This document shows, piece after piece, positions 1 to 6,773 of a stretch of 49,593 bases of DNA. The DNA is from a virus: positions 1-49,593 of IMG/VR virus record IMGVR_UViG_3300037961_001616; one strand, written 5' to 3'. The notes beneath the pieces are model-generated. The model did not search any database and was not told the origin of the DNA. It worked only from the letters and a program-made list of their open reading frames with translations. Each line of letters begins with the position of its first letter. Position 1 is the first letter of the stretch. The position numbers and the translations under genes were made by a program.

Positions 1-23
1 TTCGTTCAAGCATGAGTTTCTAA
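1..23 (+). CDS. 3' end of an upstream gene (partial)
   Basis: Reading codons from position 3 gives the end Arg-Ser-Ser-Met-Ser-Phe and a TAA stop at 21-23. That stop shares one base with the ATG of the next gene (TAATG), the stop-start overlap used throughout this strand, so a real gene probably ends here. Too little is present to say what it encodes. Confidence 0.4.
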
Positions 24-3007
24 TGAACGGTGACCCAACAAAGTACCCCGAGTGGTACAAGAACTACCTGCGAGGGATTATGCAGGTGGAGTCCTCTGGC
101 GGTAACCCCGACGAGTTCATCAACCCTGGGTCTTCAGCCACTGGTATGTATCAGCAGCTATACAAGCAGGTCAAGGACCTCCCCGTTATGCAAGGGGTGG
201 ACCGCAAGGGCTTTGCTTCTGACACCGCCCTGCAGAACAAGGTCATGGGGATGCGGTTCCTCGACGACCTCCCTGGCGTTACTGGGGAGTTGCGCAACGC
301 AAGGGACTTAACAGAAAGGTTTCAGCCGCAGTTCGGGGACAAGTGGAACTACCGCCCCGATGAGGTTGCGGCCATGACTTACTTCATCGGTAGGCAGGGG
401 ACGATCAACTACCTCAACCACCTGCTCAAAGGCGGTAAGCCAGAGGACTTCAAGGTGTCTGGCAACAACATGACCGTCCCCAAGTACATGCAGGTGTACA
501 ACGAAGGGTTCGGGATGGAGGAGGAACAGCCTGAAGAGAGGCAGATATCCCCAGAGCTACAGAACGCCATAGACATTATGAAGCGTGACAACCGCTTCGG
601 GGGGAGGGTTCTGAAGAAAAAGAACTACGGTCAGGACGGGATGCTCGTGCAGAAGGACCCCACCCTGCAACAGGACCCACCTCAAGGCACCATCACCCCG
701 CAGGAGGCTTTGATGCGTGCCCTCCAGCCCGAGAATCAGTTCAGGCTGACAGGTGGGGAGGCACCGTTCAGGCCCATCAAGGAACAGAGGGACCCCGTCG
801 AGACCCTTGGGAAGGGGATCGCAGAGGCCGTGCGCATGCTCCCGTTTGCTGGGGAGGTGATTGACACCTACGAGCTGGGTAAGGTGGCGGCTACAGGGGA
901 GGACGTATACGGACAGGAGCAAGACCCAGGGCTGTTCGCTGCGCTTACCGCCGCAGGGTATGTCATCCCGAACGTCCTTGAGAAGCCACTGAAGTCGGCG
1001 TGGCGTGCCGTAAAGAAGTTCCCCGCGAAGATGCCGAAGAAGGAGTTCAGGGAGCTGATGGGACCAGAGAAAGAACAGGCTCGAGCCAACCTGATTCAGG
1101 CTCACGATGAAGTGTACAACATGGGTCGTATTGATCCAAGTAATACTGATAGAGATACGTTTACTCTCGGACCTGGGCCGTATAACGTGCGTCAGCTCCC
1201 GTCGCTGATGTCAGGGAGTAAGCTAGAGAACGCTGTCGGAAAGGACGGGATGATTAAAGTCTCTCAGATTGAGAACCTCATCAACAGCAAGGACATCTCT
1301 GCCGCAGAGCGTGAAGAGTTAACGACGTTGATGAGAAGCGACAGATTCAAGAATCTTCTTGATGAAGGGGGTGGGAGTAAAGTGGACTACAATAAGTTCA
1401 GGGACCTTAGTCGTATTGAAATGTCCATCAGCGATATATACGTAGATACTACTGACGAGCAAGCGAATTATGGCCTTGAAAAACTTGGTCTTCAAAACAT
1501 CCCAGGGGGTAGGTATACAAACATGCTAGAAAAAGCTCTGGCTAAATCGCGCACTAACCTCATCCGCACCACAGACCCTGACCTGAAGTCTACTGAGTAT
1601 GGTCACTTCGGGGAGGACGTCATCGGTCACTACCGCACCTTCGAGCGCCCAGACGAAGAAGGGGTGCTGTACATCTCTGAGATGCAAGCCGACCCGCTGC
1701 AAGCGCGTGGCCCTGAAGGGCAGAAGACGGTGAGTCTTGACGTCACTAAACCCGTTGATGTTGACGCTCAACTAGAAACCGCTAGGATTCAACTTAAAGC
1801 AGCCGAAAAGCATCTAGCGGAAGTTCGCGCTGGAGCCCCGTACAACCCACAAAAAGTATACGGGGCCGAAGGTCTCCCTACAGGTCGAGGCTCCTTGGAG
1901 GATCCTAGGGGAATACTCGCAACCAATAAAGCGGAGGCTCTAGGAGCCGATGACATAACGGTGTTGAGAGAAACGGATTTAGAGGCTCTCACCCCTATGG
2001 CTAGAGCACAGAGGGAGGCAGACTTCATGGCCCCCACTGAGCAGCTAATCAGTTTCATGGATGAGCACAAGCGCTACATCAAAGCCCTAGAGGGTGGGTA
2101 TCGTGGTGGCCCTAACGCCAAGCAAGCTAACCTTATCAAGAACCAAGACCAGTTCCTTATCTCTCACATCCTCGAGCAAGAAGCGCAGGGGGCAGACAAG
2201 CTCCGCTTCCCGACGGGGGAGACGACGAGCAAGATTCAGAAGTACGGGGATATCCAATCGGGTGTCGAGCGTGCCCGAAGAAATCTAGATGCAGAGCAAG
2301 GGGCGCTGGATGCTATGATGGAAGACATCGACACGCCGACCTTCGGGGAGACTTCTCCGTCCCGTCTTGCTCAGCGTGTTGATGGCATGGGGTTGAGCGG
2401 AATGGATTTGGGTGACACCTTGGACTTCTTGGGGAGGATTAGGGCGTATAGGACTAGAGGCGGCGTACCGAGAGACTTAACTTCTGATCCTGGGATACAG
2501 TACAATCAGAGTATCGTAGAAAAGTTCGACGACGACGCCCTGAAGCTAGCTTATAAGGAATTTGAAGACCAAGCTAAGGCTGCTGGTCAGAAGCTAAATG
2601 TTAATGCCGCAGGATTCGTACAAGCATTAGAGGCTAGGGTAATCCAAATCAAGGAAGACATCCATCGCTGGAGTCAACAGCTTGAAAGAATCAAGAGTCG
2701 GAGAAAACATCTGTCTGAATTGAACGCCAATACTCAAAGGGCCCAAGGCATTATGAAAGGTTACGATCGCCTCCCGAAGGCTTTGAAGAAGCACGGGTTG
2801 GACGCCACTAAGGTCACCGACGACGTCGGAAATACCTGGTGGGAGGTAGACATCCCCGCTCGCCTCGGGGAAGGTGTTGGGGAGATTCGTGCCTACCGAA
2901 AGGGTGGTCAGGTGTCTGACAAGATTCGCGTGCTGAAGAAAGAGGGGAAGCCGCAAGACCAAGCCGTAGCCATCGCGCTAGCCATGAAACAAAAAGGACA
3001 GCTTTAA
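23..3007 (+). CDS. Large internal virion-type protein with lytic transglycosylase-like N-terminus
   Basis: This is a 994-residue protein. Residues 10-130 resemble a lysozyme or lytic transglycosylase fold: a helix with Met-Gln-Val-Glu-Ser-Ser-Gly-Gly places a candidate catalytic Glu at residue 23, followed by a GMYQ turn. Such domains in podovirus internal proteins open the cell wall during DNA entry. The middle is long and mostly helical, and near residue 545 it has a segment (GHYRTFERPDEEG, then YISEMQADPLQ) like a motif found in other giant phage proteins. The C-terminus (KGGQVSDKIRVLKKEGKPQD, then AVAIALAMK) is a short appended motif seen on many phage proteins. The start is the ATG in TAATG with the upstream gene. 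Several stretches are richer in A/T-ending codons than the rest. The cleavage activity is inferred. Confidence 0.6.
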   Translation: MNGDPTKYPEWYKNYLRGIMQVESSGGNPDEFINPGSSATGMYQQLYKQVKDLPVMQGVDRKGFASDTALQNKVMGMRFLDDLPGVTGELRNARDLTERFQPQFGDKWNYRPDEVAAMTYFIGRQGTINYLNHLLKGGKPEDFKVSGNNMTVPKYMQVYNEGFGMEEEQPEERQISPELQNAIDIMKRDNRFGGRVLKKKNYGQDGMLVQKDPTLQQDPPQGTITPQEALMRALQPENQFRLTGGEAPFRPIKEQRDPVETLGKGIAEAVRMLPFAGEVIDTYELGKVAATGEDVYGQEQDPGLFAALTAAGYVIPNVLEKPLKSAWRAVKKFPAKMPKKEFRELMGPEKEQARANLIQAHDEVYNMGRIDPSNTDRDTFTLGPGPYNVRQLPSLMSGSKLENAVGKDGMIKVSQIENLINSKDISAAEREELTTLMRSDRFKNLLDEGGGSKVDYNKFRDLSRIEMSISDIYVDTTDEQANYGLEKLGLQNIPGGRYTNMLEKALAKSRTNLIRTTDPDLKSTEYGHFGEDVIGHYRTFERPDEEGVLYISEMQADPLQARGPEGQKTVSLDVTKPVDVDAQLETARIQLKAAEKHLAEVRAGAPYNPQKVYGAEGLPTGRGSLEDPRGILATNKAEALGADDITVLRETDLEALTPMARAQREADFMAPTEQLISFMDEHKRYIKALEGGYRGGPNAKQANLIKNQDQFLISHILEQEAQGADKLRFPTGETTSKIQKYGDIQSGVERARRNLDAEQGALDAMMEDIDTPTFGETSPSRLAQRVDGMGLSGMDLGDTLDFLGRIRAYRTRGGVPRDLTSDPGIQYNQSIVEKFDDDALKLAYKEFEDQAKAAGQKLNVNAAGFVQALEARVIQIKEDIHRWSQQLERIKSRRKHLSELNANTQRAQGIMKGYDRLPKALKKHGLDATKVTDDVGNTWWEVDIPARLGEGVGEIRAYRKGGQVSDKIRVLKKEGKPQDQAVAIALAMKQKGQL

Positions 3008-3012
3008 TTTCG

Positions 3013-3020
3013 TACTTTTA
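3013..3020 (+). promoter_or_regulatory. Weak -7-like element (TACTTTTA)
   Basis: TACTTTTA matches seven of eight bases of TAnnTTTG and ends five bases before the ATG at 3026. This is the same short spacing as the better promoters in this window. The final G is missing, so this is a weak call. Confidence 0.25.
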
Positions 3021-3025
3021 CAATC

Positions 3026-3454
3026 ATGGCAACCCTAACAGTAACCATCAAGGAGGAGCTTATCCTGAACGGGGCGGAGCGAGGTAGCGAAAACGTTATC
3101 TCCATCCCCTCCGTTACCGAGATGATTGAACGGATTATCGACACCCCCACCGCAACCGAGACCACCTTGGTGGAGTACGGGGCGGCTACGGGGGGTAGCA
3201 CCTTTATCGACGAAACGACGAAGTATCTGCGTGTCACAAACCTTGACTCCACCAACTTCGCTACCCTGCGTGTGCTTGGGACCAGCGAAGAGTACTTCGT
3301 GAACATCCCCGCCGAGGGGAGCTTTATGCTGTTCAACGACAAGATGGACGCCAACGCGACGGGGTCTCAAGCCGTGAGCTTTGCAGACATCGAAAGCATT
3401 AAGGCTCAAGCCAATACCGCTGCTGTGCAGCTCGAGGTGTTCGTGGCAGTCTAA
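3026..3454 (+). CDS. Small beta-rich virion-type protein
   Basis: This 142-residue acidic protein has no signal peptide or membrane segment. After an N-terminal strand region it has the pattern 'strand, short loop, FVNIPAEGSFMLF, then ATGSQAVSFADIESI'. This resembles the protein at 22807-23214, which has FIYVYAD... then GGEFAYFPAQ and a terminal strand. The pair look like members of one small beta-sandwich family, perhaps head decoration or tail accessory proteins. The gene lies between the 994-residue virion protein and the endolysin. Function is not recognised. Confidence 0.65.
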   Translation: MATLTVTIKEELILNGAERGSENVISIPSVTEMIERIIDTPTATETTLVEYGAATGGSTFIDETTKYLRVTNLDSTNFATLRVLGTSEEYFVNIPAEGSFMLFNDKMDANATGSQAVSFADIESIKAQANTAAVQLEVFVAV

Positions 3455-3597
3455 TGGGGAGTAAGGGGTACTTCAACCCAAGGCTGAAATCGAAAGACAT
3501 CAATAGACGGCGCAGTGCAACTATCCAGAAACCTAAGCCTCCGCGAAGCGACAAAGAGCATCACGGCTCTGCGCTTGGGGATCGACAACACCCCTGA
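3454..3597 (+). CDS. Possible small basic protein overlapping the endolysin start
   Basis: An ATG at 3454 shares a base with the stop of the previous gene (TAATG) and opens a 47-residue frame beginning MGSKGYFNPRLKSKDI, rich in Lys and Arg. It runs 83 bases into the endolysin gene in another frame. The stop-start overlap is the main support, because that junction is reused at most real genes here. Against it are its short length and long overlap. It may be only a ribosome path that feeds the GTG start at 3515. Confidence 0.25.
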   Translation: MGSKGYFNPRLKSKDINRRRSATIQKPKPPRSDKEHHGSALGDRQHP

Positions 3598-3973
3598 AGA
3601 GTACGAGATTAAGAACCTAGAGCGCATCGCGCACGGTATCTTCCAGCCCCTGCGTGACCACTTCGATACCCCGATTGCGGTGACGTCGGGGTTCAGGTCG
3701 AAGGCGTTGAACGAGGCCATCGGGGGGAGTAAGTACTCTCAGCACATTACCGGAGAGGCTCTGGACCTCGACGCCCACGTATACGGTGGGGTGAGCAACG
3801 CCGAGCTGTTTGAGTTCATCGCCACTAGGCTAGAGTTCGATCAACTCATTTGGGAGTTTGGGGACGACGAGGAGCCCGCGTGGGTTCACGTGTCCTTAAA
3901 GCGCGACGAGAACAGGGGGAGGAAGTTGAAGGCTGTCCGAGAGGACGGGAGGGTAACGTATATCGTATTGTAA
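3515..3973 (+). CDS. M15-family peptidase, probable endolysin
   Basis: This 152-residue protein is a zinc carboxypeptidase/endopeptidase of the M15 type (Peptidase_M15_3-like), which cuts peptide cross-links of peptidoglycan. The visible motif is SQHITGEALDLD, with zinc ligands His77 and Asp84, followed by the catalytic Glu in LIWEFG (Glu114) and the third ligand in WVHVS (His125). The N-terminus, LSLREATKSITALRLGIDN, is the usual opening of phage versions. No ATG lies in frame after an upstream TGA at 3485, so the start is GTG at 3515. Lysis at the end of infection is the likely role, with the holin at 45639. Confidence 0.88.
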   Translation: MQLSRNLSLREATKSITALRLGIDNTPEEYEIKNLERIAHGIFQPLRDHFDTPIAVTSGFRSKALNEAIGGSKYSQHITGEALDLDAHVYGGVSNAELFEFIATRLEFDQLIWEFGDDEEPAWVHVSLKRDENRGRKLKAVREDGRVTYIVL

Positions 3974-3988
3974 TGAACACAGTCTACC

Positions 3989-4017
3989 TTGCTGTATACA
4001 AATAACAACTAAATTTG
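3989..4017 (+). promoter_or_regulatory. Bacteroidota-type promoter (TTG-N18-TAAATTTG)
   Basis: TTG at 3989-3991 is separated by 18 bases from TAAATTTG at 4010-4017. This matches the Bacteroidota -33 and -7 elements (TTG, TAnnTTTG) with an accepted spacer. Only four bases separate it from the ATG at 4022, so the transcript is probably leaderless or nearly so. It would drive 4022 and the 49-residue gene after it. Confidence 0.65.
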
Positions 4018-4021
4018 CACC

Positions 4022-4432
4022 ATGGCAACAGTTTACCTTCCAGTAGAACCTACTGCAAACATGACTACTGAGGAGCGGGCCATGGCTATCAACGCCGAGG
4101 TTTGGAGCCTCCGACGCCCCGACTCAGTGAAGTCCCCGCAGGATGTCACGCGCTACTACTACCCCACCATCACTCACCCGACTACTGGTCAGTGGGCTAT
4201 CGTTGGGGAAACCGACGAGCAGGTGCGCATCCACCAAGACGTGGACATGACGGTTATGATTTCTTTGATGCCTGAAGTCCCGCAAGACGAGAAGGATCAG
4301 CTCGTAGCCTACATCGACGCCAACCGTGGAGGGACGGTAGCCTTCAGCACCTTCATCCCCTCCTCATCTACTCAACTCACCCATGCCGAAGCTGAAGCCG
4401 CAGGCTGGTTCCCTGACGACACCCTGAACTGA
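4022..4432 (+). CDS. Conserved-looking small protein, unknown function
   Basis: This 136-residue soluble protein has no recognisable family. It has a Tyr-rich strand segment (VTRYYYPTITHP), a central hydrophobic stretch (VDMTVMISLMPEV) and an acidic C-terminus. Its first residues, MATVYLPVE, match the start of the membrane protein at 16407 (MSTVYLPVQ) and a ten-codon fragment just upstream at 3973. A Bacteroidota-type promoter ends four bases before the ATG. It overlaps the next gene by one base. Confidence 0.6.
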   Translation: MATVYLPVEPTANMTTEERAMAINAEVWSLRRPDSVKSPQDVTRYYYPTITHPTTGQWAIVGETDEQVRIHQDVDMTVMISLMPEVPQDEKDQLVAYIDANRGGTVAFSTFIPSSSTQLTHAEAEAAGWFPDDTLN

Positions 4433-4581
4433 TGAAGTCTCTCAAGAAAAACAAGAACGAACTCCACGGAGCCAAGCGCTACGAGATGGGGGGTACCGTG
4501 TACTACGCTAAGGGCGGAAAATTGAAGATGGTGACCGACCCCGACACGGGGAAGAAGGTCCCGTTCTTCATGGTCGACTAA
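4432..4581 (+). CDS. 49-residue basic protein with KGGK motif
   Basis: The frame opens at an ATG sharing one base with the preceding TGA and runs for 49 codons to TAA at 4579-4581. The protein is basic (MKSLKKNKNELHGAKRYEMG...) and contains YYAKGGKLKM. This is close to YNKGGKLKIS in the 61-residue protein at 21222, which also begins MK and has a similar layout. Its stop interlocks with the stop of the convergent leftward gene. Function unknown; a small nucleic-acid-binding or virion-packaged protein is one possibility. Confidence 0.55.
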   Translation: MKSLKKNKNELHGAKRYEMGGTVYYAKGGKLKMVTDPDTGKKVPFFMVD

Positions 4582-5012
4582 GCCTCGTCCTTCTCCATCT
4601 CGCGGTAGATACTCTGCACGAACAACCTCCCCTTCTGCGTGAGGCAGTACCTAGTGCGGTGCTGCATTCGTGACATCCCGCGATCCTTGAACATCTGGTA
4701 GTCGTAGGTGTTCTTGTCGAACCTGTTGAAGTACTTGTATATGTACCCCTGCCTCTGCAGTGGGTACACTAGCCTGTCCCCTACCTTCTCCTCCTGGTAC
4801 CCGTAGTCTTGGGAGACGTATCGCATCGTGAAGAACTCTAGGTCGTAGGCCCAGAGCATGAAGTACACGTACGACATCTTCAGCCCCGTCTTCTCTTTGG
4901 TGCTTGCCATGACGTTGCGAAGGTTCTTTAGGTAGTTCCTTTTAACGTAAATTTGGTTGAGCTTCGAGAACTCCCGAAAGATTTTCTTCTTGCTGTTCTT
5001 GGACTTCGGCAT
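4578..5012 (-). CDS. Winged-helix-like DNA-binding protein, possible transcription regulator
   Basis: This is a 144-residue basic protein and the only leftward gene inside the rightward late block. A Lys-rich N-terminal tail precedes a predicted helical core (SYVYFMLWAYDLEFFTMRYV). Next comes a recognition-helix-like segment (EEKVGDRLVYPLQRQGYIYK) and a wing ending YCLTQKGRLFVQSIYREME. This order resembles MarR/PadR-type winged-helix proteins, where the final segment (LTxKGR...) follows the wing. It is divergent from 5036 across 23 bases, and its TAG stop overlaps the TAA of the 49-residue gene. A role in switching early or late transcription is inference. Confidence 0.55.
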   Translation of the reverse strand: MPKSKNSKKKIFREFSKLNQIYVKRNYLKNLRNVMASTKEKTGLKMSYVYFMLWAYDLEFFTMRYVSQDYGYQEEKVGDRLVYPLQRQGYIYKYFNRFDKNTYDYQMFKDRGMSRMQHRTRYCLTQKGRLFVQSIYREMEKDEA

Positions 5013-5035
5013 ACACTACAATAAAGGCTAAAGTT

Positions 5036-5332
5036 ATGGATAGAGAGGAGTTTTTTCTTGAGGTTCAGAAGCTAGCGGTGCAGATGGATGACCTCATCGA
5101 CCGCTACGACGCTAGGGACGAAGTCGTCTGCGTGTTCCTCACAGGCAGTATCACCGAGGACGAGTTCGGGGACATGCTCATCCAAGCCGTGTACGGGATG
5201 CATGTAGACAACTCCGACGAGCTAGACAGCGTACTCGAGTTCTTTAGCCAGATGTACGAGGCAAGCAAAGAGCTTGGGGACGAACCCAACTGGGGGGACT
5301 TCCTCGGAGACTTTGGGATTAGCCTGAACTGA
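5036..5332 (+). CDS. Small acidic protein, unknown function
   Basis: This 98-residue, strongly acidic protein looks mainly helical (EEFFLEVQKLAVQMDDLIDR; ELDSVLEFFSQMYEASKE). There is no signal peptide or known motif. It begins a run of tightly packed genes (5036, 5332, 5568, 6136, 6426, 6770, 7990) leading into the terminase. Size and charge would fit a DNA mimic or host-protein inhibitor, but nothing in the sequence proves that. Confidence 0.6.
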   Translation: MDREEFFLEVQKLAVQMDDLIDRYDARDEVVCVFLTGSITEDEFGDMLIQAVYGMHVDNSDELDSVLEFFSQMYEASKELGDEPNWGDFLGDFGISLN

Positions 5333-5568
5333 TGGAGGGGCTGATTAGAAAGATTGTCCTCGGTCAGAACCCGAAGGACGCCATGGCATACTACGTCGGT
5401 ATGCGTGCAGGCAGCGGTGAGGTGAGCGCCATCGTCTACGACGAGAAGCACCTGTACAACTTCAACAAGTCTCGGTACCTAGTGTACATACAGACCGACG
5501 ACGGGGTGGTGCTATGGAAGGCTATCGAGGACCTCCCTTGCGTAGTAGAGTACGACTTAAACTTCTAA
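5332..5568 (+). CDS. Small protein, unknown function
   Basis: This 78-residue protein starts at an ATG sharing its A with the TGA of the preceding gene. It contains VLGQNPKDAMAYYVGMRAG, then strands (VSAIVYDEKHLYNF; RYLVYIQTDDGVVLWKAIED). The mixed alpha/beta layout is not assigned. It is translationally coupled to both neighbours by one-base overlaps. Confidence 0.6.
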   Translation: MEGLIRKIVLGQNPKDAMAYYVGMRAGSGEVSAIVYDEKHLYNFNKSRYLVYIQTDDGVVLWKAIEDLPCVVEYDLNF

Positions 5569-6149
5569 TGAAAACATTCGATCTATTTGTCGTTGAGCTA
5601 GAGAAGCTCACCAACGACACCATCACCACCGAGAGCGGGCTTGAGCTCTACGTGGACACCAAGTTCAACGAGTTCGAGCACAGGGTTACCGAGGGGCCAG
5701 TAGTCGCTGTCCCTTTCAAGTACGACACGGGCGTCAGCGTAGGGGATACGCTGTACTTCCATCACCTTGTCGTTATGAACGAGGGCCAGCCGCTGACGGG
5801 GGAGGACAACCACTACCTTGTACGCTACACACCCGAACACACCGTGAACAATCAAGCCATCGCATACCAAGACCAAGACGGCAACATCACCCCGCTTGGC
5901 GGGTGGGTGCTTCTAACTCCTGTAGAGGAGGAGGCTCCAACGCAGGACTCAAGCATCGAGGTCGTGAGCTTTTCGGAGCCTACAGTAACCAAAGGGGTGC
6001 TGGCTTTCGAGACCGAGGAGACCGAGGAGCTCGGGGTAGAGGTAGGGGATGTAGTGGGGTTCCCTGTCAACAGGGACTACAGCATCACGATTGAGGGGCA
6101 GGAGTACTATCGCGTAAGAAACGAAGACCTGCTCTATGTCCAGGAGTAA
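5568..6149 (+). CDS. Tandem GroES-like co-chaperonin
   Basis: This 193-residue protein appears to contain two GroES-fold modules. The second (about 110-193) has a GroES-like start (GGWVLLTPVEEE), a mobile-loop-like stretch (about 123-142), GVLAFE, GVEVGDVVGFPV and a terminal YYRVRNEDLLYV, like the end of GroES proteins. The first (about 1-100) repeats the order: FDLFVVELEK, loop, GPVVAVPFKYDTGVSVGDTLYFHH, then HYLVRYTPE. Such a protein would cap host GroEL and help fold virion proteins, as T4 gp31 does for its capsid protein. The ATG at 5568 (TAATG junction) is preferred over an in-frame ATG at 5514, which would overlap the previous gene. The family assignment is from motif reading. Confidence 0.6.
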   Translation: MKTFDLFVVELEKLTNDTITTESGLELYVDTKFNEFEHRVTEGPVVAVPFKYDTGVSVGDTLYFHHLVVMNEGQPLTGEDNHYLVRYTPEHTVNNQAIAYQDQDGNITPLGGWVLLTPVEEEAPTQDSSIEVVSFSEPTVTKGVLAFETEETEELGVEVGDVVGFPVNRDYSITIEGQEYYRVRNEDLLYVQE

Positions 6150-6426
6150 ATTCACTACGGTCTCTGCCGCCAAGAGGCTGATGAGCAGCATGGAGGTGGC
6201 CATCAACAACATGATCGAGGAGGTCAAGAAACCTGTCGATCCTGAGCTAAGTGGTGCCGGCAGGAAGGCCGAGCTCTCGAGCATCAAGCAGACGGCGGTG
6301 GACTGCAAGGAGCTGCTTGTCGAGAGGCAGCGGCTAGAGCAGATGGTAAAGGACCTGCAGGAGAGCGGGGAGATATCGCAGGAGCAGGACTACTCGGGTG
6401 GGTTCGCAGAAAGGTTCAGTAAGTAA
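6136..6426 (+). CDS. Possible terminase small subunit
   Basis: This 96-residue, mainly helical protein starts 14 bases before the end of the co-chaperonin gene. It has a basic N-terminus (MSRSKFTTVSAAKRLM), helices with KAELSSIKQTAVDCKELLVE and RQRLEQMVKDLQES, and ends DYSGGFAERFSK. Position one gene upstream of an HNH nuclease and two upstream of the large terminase, together with size and helical content, suggest a small terminase. No diagnostic motif proves it, and it could be another small helical protein. Confidence 0.45.
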   Translation: MSRSKFTTVSAAKRLMSSMEVAINNMIEEVKKPVDPELSGAGRKAELSSIKQTAVDCKELLVERQRLEQMVKDLQESGEISQEQDYSGGFAERFSK

Positions 6427-6773
6427 TGGCATACAAGAGTAAGGAGGACCAGAAGGTAGCTTCACGTAGGCACTACCAAAAGAACAGGTCTTCCATAATT
6501 GCTCGAAGTAAGGAACGTAACAAAGCACAACGCATAAGGAACAGGGCCTTTATTGCTCGAGTTAAGTCTTTCTTGAGTTGCGTAGACTGCGGTGAGTCTG
6601 ACCCTCGTGTTCTAGACTTTGATCACGTTAGGGGGGTAAAGAAGAACAACGTTTCTGACATGGCTTCGGGTGCATACTCTATATCGAGGATTAAGAAGGA
6701 GATTCGAAAGTGCGAGGTTCGGTGTGCGAACTGCCACAGAAAAGCAACCAATCAAAGAAGAGAAAACTCATGA
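6426..6773 (+). CDS. HNH endonuclease
   Basis: This 115-residue basic protein has the zinc-binding HNH arrangement: CVDCG (Cys52, Cys55), DFDHV with the catalytic-type His67, and RCANCHR (Cys100, Cys103, His104). The N-terminal 45 residues are Arg/Lys-rich and probably bind DNA. Its codons are richer in A/T than those of its neighbours, which fits a recently moved gene. HNH genes next to terminases can be homing nucleases or can help cut packaged DNA. It overlaps the next gene by four bases (ATGA). Confidence 0.85.
   Translation: MAYKSKEDQKVASRRHYQKNRSSIIARSKERNKAQRIRNRAFIARVKSFLSCVDCGESDPRVLDFDHVRGVKKNNVSDMASGAYSISRIKKEIRKCEVRCANCHRKATNQRRENS

Noticed and set aside
5514-5567. Upstream in-frame start for the GroES-like protein
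   Set aside because: It would overlap the preceding gene by 55 bases and add a Pro/Arg segment unlike GroES; the TAATG start at 5568 fits.
6710-6769. Upstream start for the T9SS type B cargo
   Set aside because: It would put a Lys/Arg-rich extension before the signal peptide; the ATG at 6770 begins a normal one.
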